This document shows, piece by piece, positions 54,184 to 63,158 of a DNA stretch of 64,000 nt (the first letter of the stretch is position 1; the number at the start of each line of letters is the position of its first letter). Where the stretch lies: contig AMYZ01000006.1 in assembly GCA_000335715.1 (NCBI GenBank), positions 119,388-183,387 on the forward strand. Direction: 5' to 3'. This DNA comes from a beta proteobacterium L13. GTDB lineage: Bacteria > Pseudomonadota > Gammaproteobacteria > Burkholderiales > Chromobacteriaceae. The notes under the pieces are model-generated. The model was not told the origin of the DNA. It ran no database searches and worked only from the letters and a program-made list of their open reading frames with translations. The translations under genes and the position numbers were made by a program.

Positions 54184-55782
54184 TTAGATGCGAGTGGCCA
54201 GCAGCCCGTCGGCTACGCAAGCCTGGTCGCGGCCGTTGCGCTTGGCCTGGTACAGCGCCTGGTCGGCTTGCTCGAAGATGCTGCGCACGGTGGCGTCTTG
54301 CTCCGGGGTGTCGGCATAGATGCCGATGCTGCAGCTGACGCGGCCCAGCGGGCTGCTGTGGTGGGGGATCTGGCGCGAGAGCAAACGGTAGCGCAGCTCG
54401 GTGGCGATGGCTTCTGCCTGCTTTTGCGCGGTGTTGGGCAAAAGCAGGGCAAATTCTTCACCACCAATGCGCGCCACCGTGTCTTGCGGGTTGCGCACCA
54501 TGCTGGCGATAACCTGGGCGATCTGGCGCAGGATATCGTCGCCGGCAGCGTGGCCGTAGTGGTCGTTGTAACGCTTGAAGTGGTCGACATCCAGAATCAG
54601 CAGGGCCAGTGGCTGTTGTTCCAGCTGGCTGTGCTGCAGTGCCAGTACGATGCGCTCGTCAAAATGGTGGCGGTTCGCCAGGCCGGTAAGCTTGTCGGTA
54701 AAAGCCAGTTTTTTGAAGTGGCTTTGCAGCAGGAAAAAATTGCTGGCGGCGGCCATCAGGATCAGCAAGCCCAGGGTGGCGGTGCCCAGCTCGATGTGCA
54801 GTAGCTGATACAGCAGGGTGTCACCCAGCAACATGCCCCCCACAAACAGGGCGGCCTGGCGGATGGGGTGCAGGCTTTTGCGGCGGCGGGCCAGAAGCTG
54901 CCAGCCTAGCGCCAGTGCCAGCAGCAGGCCGGCGCGCCAGCCGGGCGACAGCGGGGTGGCGAGTGTATTTTGCTGCAGGCCTTGCGCCAGGGCGGCATTG
55001 ATGAATACCCCGTTGCTTTTGGGCTGGTTGCGCTGGATGGCGGTGAAGTGCTCGTCGCCGCTGCCAGCGGCAGTGACGCCGACAAATACGGTTTTGTCTT
55101 GCAGCCGCGGGTCGGGCTGGCGGGTGGATAGCAGCTCCGCCATGGATAGGGTGACAAAGCTGCTATCGCTGCCCAGCTGGGGGAGCAGGCGTGGCAGGCT
55201 GCGCCCCCAGTCCCCCAGGTTGGTGCTGGTGGTGGCGGCGATTTTCTGGCCTGCTACCAGGGCGGCAAACGAAGGCAGGCGCGTATCGCCAGGGCCGCTG
55301 GCCAGGTAGGTACGGCGGATTTCGCCATTGCTTTCGGGGGGGAAGTCGCTGACGCCCACCCCGCGTGCCGCATGGGCCAGCATGGGTAGCGGCAAGGTTG
55401 GCCGCAGGGTATGGCCATCCGGCTCGGGGAAGGCGGGCAGGTAGACTTTGCCGTTCTGGGCGATGGCACGGGCCAGCGCCTGGTCGGATTCGGGGTGTTC
55501 GGAATGCTCGGCCAGCAGCAGGTTCAGCCCCACGGCCCTGGTGTGGCCCAGCTTGTCGATAGCTTCGGCTAGCAGCTCGCGCGGCCAGGGCCAGCGCCCT
55601 AGCTGGGCCAGGCTTTTTTCATCGATGGCCACAATCACGATCTGTTCGCTGGCGGGCGGTGCCAGGGCCTGGTTGATCAGGTCCTGTACGCGGTAGTCCA
55701 GTGTCGAGGGGGCCATGCCCAGCCATAGTGCGGCCAGTGGCAGCAGTATGCCGGGCAGGGTGCGTGATGTGGGTATGGGCAT
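54184..55782 (-). CDS. CHASE2-GGDEF diguanylate cyclase
   Basis: 532 residues. An N-terminal membrane helix, a periplasmic CHASE2 sensor (about 25-270; IVIVAIDEKSLAQLGRWPWPR), three membrane helices (about 275-350) and a GGDEF domain with FTDKLTGLANR, ILDVDHFKRYND and the active site ARIGGEEFALL. It should make cyclic-di-GMP. The inhibitory RxxD site reads NPQD, with Arg displaced by one, so product inhibition may be absent. It starts 2 bases after the FecR/LysM gene, so both probably act together. Repeat copy at 55396. Confidence 0.92.
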   Translation of the reverse strand: MPIPTSRTLPGILLPLAALWLGMAPSTLDYRVQDLINQALAPPASEQIVIVAIDEKSLAQLGRWPWPRELLAEAIDKLGHTRAVGLNLLLAEHSEHPESDQALARAIAQNGKVYLPAFPEPDGHTLRPTLPLPMLAHAARGVGVSDFPPESNGEIRRTYLASGPGDTRLPSFAALVAGQKIAATTSTNLGDWGRSLPRLLPQLGSDSSFVTLSMAELLSTRQPDPRLQDKTVFVGVTAAGSGDEHFTAIQRNQPKSNGVFINAALAQGLQQNTLATPLSPGWRAGLLLALALGWQLLARRRKSLHPIRQAALFVGGMLLGDTLLYQLLHIELGTATLGLLILMAAASNFFLLQSHFKKLAFTDKLTGLANRHHFDERIVLALQHSQLEQQPLALLILDVDHFKRYNDHYGHAAGDDILRQIAQVIASMVRNPQDTVARIGGEEFALLLPNTAQKQAEAIATELRYRLLSRQIPHHSSPLGRVSCSIGIYADTPEQDATVRSIFEQADQALYQAKRNGRDQACVADGLLATRI

Positions 55783-55784
55783 GA

Positions 55785-57314
55785 CTAATCGACCAGCAGG
55801 ATGTCATCCAGCTCGGTGGCCTGGTAGCCATCGGGTGTGCTCACCTTGTAGCTCACGCGGTAGCGGCCGCTGAACAGGCGTTCACTGTCTTGCCATGCGG
55901 GCTGGCTGTTGCTGTAGACAAAGGCTTGGCTGTCGCGGTCCAGCAGCTGCAAGGTGAGCTGGTAGCGTGCATTGGCCAGTGGGTAAGGCCGGCCGCTGAT
56001 CTGCATGCCGCGCGGGTAGCTGGCGCGCCATAGCCCGGCGTCTGTCTGCAGGCTGTAGGTCTGGCTATAGGGGCCGGGCTTGCCTTGTTTATCCAGACGG
56101 GCGACCTGCCAGTACCACTGGCCACCCTCTTGCAGTTGGCGCGCGCTATCCGGCTGGCTGATATCCCAGCTTGCGGCGATGGGCTGCATGTCTGGCTGGC
56201 GTGATAGCAGTATGCGGTAGCGCGTGCCAGTGTCGCCGCTAAAGCGGAAGGCTAGCTCGCGGCCGGGCAGGCGGCTGCCCTCTGCCGGGCTAAGCACCAG
56301 CGGTGGGGCGGGGTGAGCGTGGACAATAAAATTGTGCTGCGCCGGGTAGCCTTGCAGCCCGTTGGGCAGCTGGCTGCGCACGGTAAGCTGATACTGGCCA
56401 TTCTCCAGTGCGGGGTACCACTGCGCTGTTTTCAGCAGCTTGTCGTCCATCATGCGGCGGCTGGGCTGGGTGCGCATCAGGTTGGCCTGATAGGCAGCCA
56501 TGCCCTCGGCTACTTTCCATTGCAGGATGGCTGGCGAAAAAGACTGTACTGCGGCTAGCGGGCTCAGGTCGGGGGCGGAGGGGAGCTTGATGCTGCCACC
56601 AGGTGCTTCGCCACGGCGGGTAACGCTGCCAAAGCCTGCGCCTACGGCCTGGCTGCCGCTGTGGCCGCTGACTTCTACCTGGCCTTCTACTACCTCGGTA
56701 GCCGAGCTGTCCGCGTCGGCCACGTTCACGCGAAAGCCCGTGCCACGCACGGCGGTAATGGCGCTGGGGGTCTGGATGGTATGCCGGTTTTGCATGAGCG
56801 GGTTTTTCACCACGCTATTGTCTATGCTGCCGCTTTCTATGCTGAGCCAGGTGTTGCTGGCATTGGTAGAGGGGAAGAACGTGGCTTCTTTGACAACAAA
56901 GCGGGCGTTGGGGCCGATGCTCACCAGGCTGCCTTCTTCCATCAGCAGTTTCAGTGCGCTATTGGTGCCGGTGCGGATGACTTTGCCGGCGGCGAGCGGG
57001 TAGCGTTGGCCTGCCTCCAGCTGCTGGCCATCCAGCGTGGCTTCGCCTACCAGGTCGGTGACGGTGGCGCTGGCGCTGTGCTGGCGCATCAGCTGCAGCG
57101 GAATGCGTAGCGTGCTGTCCGGTTTGAGTGCGTACGGGTTGCGTATGGCGTTCAGCTTTTGCAGCGCGGGTGCGTGCGCCAGGGTGCTCAGGTGCGCACG
57201 GGCGATACTCCACAGTGTGTCGCCGGGTTTTATCGTGTACTGCCAGTCGCTATTGTCGGCGTGGCTGGCGCTGGCTAGGCAGAGGGTCAGGAGTATCAGG
57301 CGTTGGGCGTGCAT
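55785..57314 (-). CDS. Periplasmic LysM and FecR-domain protein
   Basis: 509 residues. Signal peptide 1-19 (MHAQRLILLTLCLASASHA), LysM (about 24-70; YTIKPGDTLWSIARAHLS), FecR domain (about 85-215; ITAVRGTGFRVNVAD) and a C-terminal half of beta-sandwich repeats (ILLSRQPDMQP; QWYWQVARLDKQG). LysM binds peptidoglycan. Such FecR proteins often sit with CHASE2 sensors, and may present a signal to the downstream cyclase. The start at 57314 puts the signal peptide first; the frame is open 30 codons earlier. Confidence 0.88.
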   Translation of the reverse strand: MHAQRLILLTLCLASASHADNSDWQYTIKPGDTLWSIARAHLSTLAHAPALQKLNAIRNPYALKPDSTLRIPLQLMRQHSASATVTDLVGEATLDGQQLEAGQRYPLAAGKVIRTGTNSALKLLMEEGSLVSIGPNARFVVKEATFFPSTNASNTWLSIESGSIDNSVVKNPLMQNRHTIQTPSAITAVRGTGFRVNVADADSSATEVVEGQVEVSGHSGSQAVGAGFGSVTRRGEAPGGSIKLPSAPDLSPLAAVQSFSPAILQWKVAEGMAAYQANLMRTQPSRRMMDDKLLKTAQWYPALENGQYQLTVRSQLPNGLQGYPAQHNFIVHAHPAPPLVLSPAEGSRLPGRELAFRFSGDTGTRYRILLSRQPDMQPIAASWDISQPDSARQLQEGGQWYWQVARLDKQGKPGPYSQTYSLQTDAGLWRASYPRGMQISGRPYPLANARYQLTLQLLDRDSQAFVYSNSQPAWQDSERLFSGRYRVSYKVSTPDGYQATELDDILLVD

Positions 57315-57462
57315 GGCGGGCCGAGGCGAATGGGGTAAATTGAAGCGCTGCAATGGTAAGGCAATAATTTTAAAACTTTTAACAGCGATGTGCAGAAAAA
57401 GCACCGCCGCTTAAGGCGTGGCATGGCAAATCATGGGTGAAGTGCCATGCCAGCTGCCTGCA

Positions 57463-58113
57463 TTATTGCAGGTGGTTTAGCAGCTCGGCGGGCTGGTTGA
57501 TGCTGATGTCGGCTTGCCAGCTGGCGGTGTCGTCGCTGTCGGCAATATACCCCCAGTTTACCAGCACGGTTTTCATGCCTACGGCGCGGCCGGCCTGGAT
57601 ATCGCGCTCGGCATCACCCACGTACAGGCAGTGGCGCGGGTCGGTGTCGATCAGGCGGCAGGCGTGCAGCATGGGGGCCGGGTCCGGCTTGGCCACGCCT
57701 ACGGTATCGCCGCTGACTACCACGGCCGGCGGCACGGCAAACGGCAGCACCGGCACCAGGCGGTCGGTAAAGCGCATCGGCTTGTTGGTGATGATGCCCC
57801 ATTGCAGCCCGCGCGCCTGCAGTGCCACGATCAGCTCGTTGATGCCGTCAAACAGCGTGGTGTGGCTGGAAAAATCGTGGTCGTACTGCTCCAGAAAGCG
57901 CAGGCGGTACTCTTCGAAACGCGGGTGGCTCTTGTCGATGCCGAAGCCCAGGCTTACCAGGCCGCGGGCGCCGTGGCTGGCGATGGGGCGTACCGCTTCG
58001 TACGGCTGCGGCGGCAGGTTTTCTTCGGCCAGCAGGCGGTTGAGGGCGGCGCCCAGGTCGCGGGCGGTATCGGCCAGGGTGCCGTCCAGGTCAAACAGTA
58101 CTGCCTTGATCAT
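57463..58113 (-). CDS. gph: Phosphoglycolate phosphatase (HAD family)
   Basis: 216 residues. VLFDLDGTLADTARDL (nucleophile), GIITNKP (motif II), VAKPDPAPM (Lys) and CLYVGDAERDIQAGR (motif IV) are intact. It removes phosphate from 2-phosphoglycolate formed in DNA repair. The ATG at 58113 follows GGAGA; a longer frame begins inside the repeat hairpin and is unlikely. The closest homologue in this window is the HAD enzyme at 6713. Confidence 0.88.
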   Translation of the reverse strand: MIKAVLFDLDGTLADTARDLGAALNRLLAEENLPPQPYEAVRPIASHGARGLVSLGFGIDKSHPRFEEYRLRFLEQYDHDFSSHTTLFDGINELIVALQARGLQWGIITNKPMRFTDRLVPVLPFAVPPAVVVSGDTVGVAKPDPAPMLHACRLIDTDPRHCLYVGDAERDIQAGRAVGMKTVLVNWGYIADSDDTASWQADISINQPAELLNHLQ

Positions 58114-58133
58114 GCAAACGTTCTCCAAAGAAA

Positions 58134-58165
58134 TGCGGCCAACCTTCAATAAAAGGTTGGCCGCA
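58134..58165. terminator. Inverted pair of the GGTTGGCCGC repeat between ilvA and gph
   Basis: TGCGGCCAACCTT / AAGGTTGGCCGCA, perfect 13-base arms with a CAATAA loop, 14 bases beyond the ilvA stop (reading leftward). It can end the ilvA transcript. Confidence 0.75.
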
Positions 58166-58179
58166 AGTTTACGTGAGCC

Positions 58180-59709
58180 TCAGCGTACTGTCTTGCCGAG
58201 GAATAATTTGTAGGCCGGGTTGTCGGTTTCTTCCACGTGCGGGTAGCCCAGCTGCGCCAGGAAGGTCTGGAACGCAGCGTCGTCCTCGCGCGGCACCTGA
58301 ATGCCGATCAGCACGCGGCCGTAGTCGGCGCCGTGGTTGCGGTAGTGGAACAGGCTGATGTTCCAGCCGGTTTGCATGGCTTCCAGAAAGCGCATCAGCG
58401 CGCCCGGGCGCTCGGGGAACTCGAAGCGCAGTACGCGCTCGTCTTTCAACTGCGGGGCGTGGCCACCCACCAGGTGGCGGATGTGCAGTTTGGCCAGCTC
58501 GTTGTCGGTGAGGTCCAGGCCGTCCAGCTCGTTGGCCTGCAGGTCGGCGACGATGCGGCCAACGTCTTCGCGGCCGGTGATCTGTACGCCCACAAACACG
58601 TGCGCAATGCTGGGGTCGGCAAAGCGGTAGTTGAACTCGGTGATGTTGCGGTTGCCGATCACGCTGCAGAACTTCTTGAAGCTGCCCGGTTTTTCGGGGA
58701 TGGTCACCGCAATCACCGCTTCGCGGCGCTCGCCCAGCTCGGAACGCTCCGACACGTGGCGCAGGCGGTCGAAGTTCATGTTGGCGCCGCAGTTGATGGC
58801 TACCAGCGTTTTGCCGCTACAGCCTTCGCGCTCTACGTAGGCCTTGGCGGCGGCCACGGCCAGCGCGCCGGCCGGCTCGGTAATGGAGCGGGTGTCTTCA
58901 AAGATGTCCTTGATGGCGGCGCAGATGGCGTCGGTATCCACCAGCATGATCTCGTCCAGCAGCTCGCGGCAGATGCGGAAGGTTTCCTCGCCCACCAGCT
59001 TTACTGCCACGCCATCGGCAAACAGGCCCACGTCTTTCAGCTCCACGCGGTAGCCGGCCTCGATGGATTGCTTCATGGCGCTGGAGTCCACCGGCTGCAC
59101 ACCGATGATCTTGATTTGCGGCTTCAGGCGCTTGATGTAGCTGGCCACGCCAGCGGCCAGGCCGCCGCCGCCAATGGCCACGAATACGGCTTCGATATCG
59201 CCCGGGTGCTGGCGCAGGATTTCCATGCCGATGGTGCCCTGGCCGGCAATCACGTCCGGGTCGTCAAACGGCGGGATATAGGTCTTGCCGGTTTCTTCCA
59301 CCAGGGTCATGGCGTGCTGGTAGGCGTCGCTGAACGATTCGCCGGCCAGTACTACCTTGCCGCCACGGCGGGTGACGCCGTCGATCTTGATGGCAGGCGT
59401 GGTGGCGGGCATTACGATGGTGGCTTCACAGCCCAGCTTGCTGGCCGACAGCGCCACGCCCTGCGCGTGGTTGCCGGCGCTGGCGGTAATCACGCCGCGC
59501 GCACGCTGCTCGGCGGTAAGTTTGGACATCTTGTTGTAGGCACCGCGCAGCTTGAACGAGAACACCGGCTGCAAGTCTTCGCGCTTCAGCAAAATGGTGT
59601 TGCCGGTGCGGCGGCTAAGGTTGGTGGCGACCTCCAGCGGGCTTTCGATGGCCACGTCGTACACATTCGAGGTTAGGATGCGCTCCAGATAGTCCTTGGG
59701 GTGTGGCAT
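58180..59709 (-). CDS. ilvA: Threonine ammonia-lyase, biosynthetic
   Basis: 509 residues. The PLP lysine is in PVFSFKLRGAYN, SAGNHAQGVALSA and the phosphate-binding glycine loop AIGGGGLAAG follow, then two ACT-like regulatory domains in the last 170 residues. It converts threonine to 2-oxobutanoate, the committed step to isoleucine, and is expected to be inhibited by isoleucine. Confidence 0.96.
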   Translation of the reverse strand: MPHPKDYLERILTSNVYDVAIESPLEVATNLSRRTGNTILLKREDLQPVFSFKLRGAYNKMSKLTAEQRARGVITASAGNHAQGVALSASKLGCEATIVMPATTPAIKIDGVTRRGGKVVLAGESFSDAYQHAMTLVEETGKTYIPPFDDPDVIAGQGTIGMEILRQHPGDIEAVFVAIGGGGLAAGVASYIKRLKPQIKIIGVQPVDSSAMKQSIEAGYRVELKDVGLFADGVAVKLVGEETFRICRELLDEIMLVDTDAICAAIKDIFEDTRSITEPAGALAVAAAKAYVEREGCSGKTLVAINCGANMNFDRLRHVSERSELGERREAVIAVTIPEKPGSFKKFCSVIGNRNITEFNYRFADPSIAHVFVGVQITGREDVGRIVADLQANELDGLDLTDNELAKLHIRHLVGGHAPQLKDERVLRFEFPERPGALMRFLEAMQTGWNISLFHYRNHGADYGRVLIGIQVPREDDAAFQTFLAQLGYPHVEETDNPAYKLFLGKTVR

Positions 59710-59880
59710 GGTTATTTATTCCGAGTAATTTTTTTGTCCCTGAAAAGGCAGATTAACAGGAACTAAGCTGGCTGCGAAGGGTATAAAAGCCTTTGTACTG
59801 CGGGCTCGCACCCTGTTGCGCCGGCCTTGTGCCAGGCAATATTTTGTATCCCGTGGCGCAACCTCACCCGGCCCGGCGTG

Positions 59881-59886
59881 TATAAT
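59881..59886 (+). promoter_or_regulatory. Perfect -10 box of dacA
   Basis: TATAAT 41 bases before the ATG; the -35 region is weak. The gap 59710-59926 holds no gene. Confidence 0.6.
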
Positions 59887-59926
59887 GCCCGGCTGTTTTG
59901 CGACAAACCCACCGTCTATCGTTTCA

Positions 59927-61069
59927 ATGAAAAAAACCACCTCGCTTTTGCTGACGGCAGCCTTGTCGCTGTCCACCCTGGCACACGCCACCACGCCGTT
60001 TGTGCCACCTGTGCCGGAAATCGCCGGCAAGGCCTACTTTATTACCGATTTTTACAGCGGGCAGGTTGTTGCTGCCCGTGACCCGGATACCCGCATCGAG
60101 CCTGCGTCGCTGACCAAGCTGATGACGGCGTACCTCACCTTCAAGGCATTGAAGGAAAAGCGCCTGACGCTGGAACAGATGCTGACCGTGTCGCAGGTGG
60201 GCTGGAAGCAGGAAGGCTCGCGCATGTTCCTCGACCCGAAAGTGCCGGTGTCGGTGGACAACCTCATCAAGGGCATGATCGTGCAGTCCGGTAACGACGC
60301 CTGCGTCACGCTGGCCGAAGCCATTGCCGGCAGCGAAGAAGTGTTCGCGCAGATGATGACCACCGAGGCCAAGCGCCTGGGCATGAGCGCCACGAGCTTC
60401 AAGAACTCGACTGGCCTGCCGCACCCCGAGCACTACACCACCACGCGCGACCTGGCCACGCTGTCTACCGCCATCATTCATGACTTCCCCGAGTTCTACC
60501 CGATCTACTCGATGAAGTCGTTCAGCTACAACAACATCACGCAGCCGAACCGCAACCTGCTGCTGTACCGCGACCCGAACGTGGACGGCATGAAAACCGG
60601 CCACACTGCCAGCGCAGGTTACAACCTGATTGCCTCCAGCAAACGCGATGGCCGCCGGGTAGTGTCGGTTGTGGTAGGCACCACCAGCGAAGAAGCCCGC
60701 GCGGTGGAAAGCTCCAAGCTGCTGAACTACGCGCTGCAGTTCTTTGAAACGCCCAAACTGTACGACGCCAAAAAACCGGTGTCCGAAGTAGCCGTCTACA
60801 AAGGTGCCAGCAGCAAGCTGCCGGTAGGCTTTGCCAGCGATGTGTACATCACCGTACCCAAAGGCCAGGCCAGCCAGCTCAAAGCCGACCTGACCACCAC
60901 GCAGCCGATGATCGCCCCGGTGGCTGCCGGCCAGACCGTTGGCAAGCTGACCGTGAGCCTGGCAGGCAAGGTTGTGCTGGAGCGCCCGGTCGTGGCATTG
61001 CAGGCGGTAGAAGAGGGCGGTTTCTTCAGCCGCCTGTGGGATAGCATCAAGCTGTGGCTGGGCTGGTAA
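59927..61069 (+). CDS. dacA: D-alanyl-D-alanine carboxypeptidase (DacA/DacC type)
   Basis: 380 residues, low-molecular-mass penicillin-binding protein. Signal peptide about 1-21 (LSTLAHATT), active-site SLTK (about residue 60), QSGNDAC (SxN) and MKTGHTASAG (KTG). The C-terminal domain ends in the amphipathic anchor FSRLWDSIKLWLGW that holds it on the membrane. It trims pentapeptide side chains of peptidoglycan. The ATG is the one with the signal peptide; upstream in-frame codons lie in the promoter. dacA-ybeD-lipB-lipA is a conserved order. Confidence 0.95.
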   Translation: MKKTTSLLLTAALSLSTLAHATTPFVPPVPEIAGKAYFITDFYSGQVVAARDPDTRIEPASLTKLMTAYLTFKALKEKRLTLEQMLTVSQVGWKQEGSRMFLDPKVPVSVDNLIKGMIVQSGNDACVTLAEAIAGSEEVFAQMMTTEAKRLGMSATSFKNSTGLPHPEHYTTTRDLATLSTAIIHDFPEFYPIYSMKSFSYNNITQPNRNLLLYRDPNVDGMKTGHTASAGYNLIASSKRDGRRVVSVVVGTTSEEARAVESSKLLNYALQFFETPKLYDAKKPVSEVAVYKGASSKLPVGFASDVYITVPKGQASQLKADLTTTQPMIAPVAAGQTVGKLTVSLAGKVVLERPVVALQAVEEGGFFSRLWDSIKLWLGW

Positions 61070-61076
61070 TTTGAAT

Positions 61077-61109
61077 GGTTGGCCGCATTTATGCGGCCAA
61101 CCCTTTTTG
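61077..61109 (+). terminator. Inverted pair of the GGTTGGCCGC repeat after dacA
   Basis: GGTTGGCCGC-ATTTAT-GCGGCCAACC then CTTTTTG, 7 bases after the stop. It is the only pair in which the forward motif comes first. Confidence 0.8.
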
Positions 61110-61125
61110 TATTCAGGATGTGCAT

Positions 61126-61404
61126 ATGAGTAACCCGACAAGCGATATCAAAGACCTGCTGGAATTTCCGGCACGCTTCCCCATCAAGGTAATGGGCGAG
61201 CGTACCGATGCCTTCCTGCCGACCATCTTCGAAGTAGTGCGCCTGCACGCGCCAGACCTGGAGCTGGCACACATCGTGTCGCGCGACAGCTCCAGTGGCA
61301 AATACGTGTCGCTGACCGTTACCGTGACGGCTACTTCCAAAGAGCAGCTGGATAATATCTACCGCGCACTGTCCGGCCACCCGCTGGTGAAGTGGGCACT
61401 GTAA
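61126..61404 (+). CDS. ybeD: YbeD/DUF493 family protein
   Basis: 92 residues, ferredoxin-like regulatory fold. DLLEFPARFPIKVMG and VTVTVTATSKEQLDNIYRAL are typical. Function is uncertain; its constant place before lipB suggests a role near lipoate metabolism. AGGA 7 bases upstream supports this ATG. Confidence 0.92.
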   Translation: MSNPTSDIKDLLEFPARFPIKVMGERTDAFLPTIFEVVRLHAPDLELAHIVSRDSSSGKYVSLTVTVTATSKEQLDNIYRALSGHPLVKWAL

Positions 61405-61407
61405 AAC

Positions 61408-62031
61408 ATGAGCCGCATCGTCAAACACCTGGGGCTGGTTGATTACACGCCCACCTGGCACGCCATGCAGGCGTTTACCGAAGCCCGCACCGACGCCACG
61501 CCAGACGAGCTGTGGTGCCTGGAGCACCCGCCGGTGTACACGCTGGGCCTGGCCGGCAAGCCCGAGCACCTGATCATGCCCAGCAGCATCGAGGTAGTGA
61601 AGTGCGACCGCGGCGGCCAGGTGACCTACCACGGCCCAGGCCAGCTGGTGGTGTATCTGATGATCGACTTCAAGCGCATGGGCATAGGCGTGCGCGAGCT
61701 GGTGCGTCGTATCGAGCAATCGGTCATCGACCTGCTGGCCGAACTGGGCATTACCGCCTACGGCGACGTGAACGCGCCGGGGGTGTATGTAGCGGGCGAA
61801 AAAATCGCTTCGCTGGGGCTAAGAATCAAAAACGGTGCGGTGTACCACGGCCTGAGCCTGAACGTGGACATGGACCTGACACCGTTCAGCTGGATTAACC
61901 CTTGCGGCTATGCCGGCCTCAAGGTGACGCAACTCAAAAACCACGGAGCCACCCTTACCGTGGCAGAAACCGCCGCGCAACTGCTGCCCCATCTGGAGCG
62001 CAACCTGGCGGTGACGAAGGAGACAGCATGA
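61408..62031 (+). CDS. lipB: Octanoyltransferase LipB
   Basis: 207 residues. It transfers octanoyl from acyl carrier protein to target lysines. [14 protein letters not shown] is the family signature; the catalytic Lys is in AGEKIASLG and the Cys in INPCGYAGL. It starts 3 bases after ybeD and overlaps lipA by 4 (ATGA). Confidence 0.96.
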   Translation: MSRIVKHLGLVDYTPTWHAMQAFTEARTDATPDELWCLEHPPVYTLGLAGKPEHLIMPSSIEVVKCDRGGQVTYHGPGQLVVYLMIDFKRMGIGVRELVRRIEQSVIDLLAELGITAYGDVNAPGVYVAGEKIASLGLRIKNGAVYHGLSLNVDMDLTPFSWINPCGYAGLKVTQLKNHGATLTVAETAAQLLPHLERNLAVTKETA

Positions 62032-62975
62032 AACTGGACAACCAGGCAGGCGTAAAACACAAAGGCGCCGACAAGACCGCACGCATTCCCATCAAGATCG
62101 TGCCACTGGACGAAAAGCTCAAAAAGCCGGAGTGGATTCGCGCCAAGCTGCCCAATGGCCAGCGCTTCAACGAGATCAAGCAGATCCTGCGCGAGCAGAA
62201 GCTGCACACCGTCTGTGAAGAAGCCACCTGCCCGAACATCGGCGAATGCTTCAGCAAGGGCACGGCCACCTTCATGATCATGGGCGACATCTGTACTCGC
62301 CGCTGCCCGTTCTGCGACGTGGGCCACGGCCGCCCGAACCCGCTGGACGTCAACGAGCCGCGCCACCTGGCCGAAACCGTGGCGGCGCTCAAGCTGCGTT
62401 ATGTGGTGATTACCTCGGTAGACCGCGACGACCTGCGCGATGGCGGTGCCCAGCACTTTGCCGACTGCATCAGCGAAATCCGCAAACTGTCGCCCGACAC
62501 CCAGATCGAAGTGCTGGTGCCGGACTTCCGTGGCCGCCTGGACGTGGCACTGGACATCCTCAGCAAGAACCCGCCGGATGTGATGAACCATAACCTGGAA
62601 ACCGCACCGCGCCTGTACAAGCAAGCGCGCCCGGGTGCCGACTACATCCACTCGCTGGAGCTGCTCAAGCAGTTCAAGGCGCTGTGCCCGGATGTGCCGA
62701 CCAAGTCCGGCATCATGGTGGGCCTGGGTGAAACCGACGAAGAAGTGTACGAAGTGATGGCCGACATGCGCCGTTACAACATCGACATGATCACCATCGG
62801 CCAGTACCTGCAACCTACCGACGGCCACCTGCCGGTGCTGCGCTACGTGCACCCGGACCTGTTCAAGGCCTTCGAAAACAAGGCCTATGAAATCGGCTTC
62901 AAGCACGCTGCCGTAGGTGCCATGGTGCGTTCCAGCTACCACGCTGACGTACAAGCCCACGAGGCTGGCGTTTGA
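62028..62975 (+). CDS. lipA: Lipoyl synthase LipA
   Basis: 315 residues, radical SAM. The auxiliary cluster cysteines are [12 protein letters not shown] and the SAM-binding cluster is [10 protein letters not shown]. It inserts two sulfurs into the octanoyl group made by LipB. The C-terminal part has [11 protein letters not shown], including the conserved RSSY. Confidence 0.97.
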   Translation: MKLDNQAGVKHKGADKTARIPIKIVPLDEKLKKPEWIRAKLPNGQRFNEIKQILREQKLHTVCEEATCPNIGECFSKGTATFMIMGDICTRRCPFCDVGHGRPNPLDVNEPRHLAETVAALKLRYVVITSVDRDDLRDGGAQHFADCISEIRKLSPDTQIEVLVPDFRGRLDVALDILSKNPPDVMNHNLETAPRLYKQARPGADYIHSLELLKQFKALCPDVPTKSGIMVGLGETDEEVYEVMADMRRYNIDMITIGQYLQPTDGHLPVLRYVHPDLFKAFENKAYEIGFKHAAVGAMVRSSYHADVQAHEAGV

Positions 62976-63051
62976 CACTTCCAACGCTTGAATGTACTGA
63001 ACAACGATAATTTGTATTGCACATCGCTGTTTTGTACTAAGCGTTCTTACC

Positions 63052-63088
63052 GAGGAGGCCGTCGGTTCGATAGCCTCCTCTGTTTTTT
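63052..63088 (+). terminator. Terminator after lipA
   Basis: Arms GAGGAGGC (63052-63059) and GCCTCCTC (63073-63080), then TGTTTTTT. The 183-base gap holds nothing else. Confidence 0.85.
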
Positions 63089-63158
63089 CACAAGTGCCAT
63101 CCTTCCCTGAAAACACTGGTGGAACAATCTGGCTGCGAGACACCGCCCTTAGCGGGAT

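Noticed and set aside
4331..61102. Explaining GGTTGGCCGC copies as REP elements or tRNA-like repeats
   Set aside because: Most copies are single, lie within coding sequence on both strands and lack the long imperfect hairpin of REP elements.
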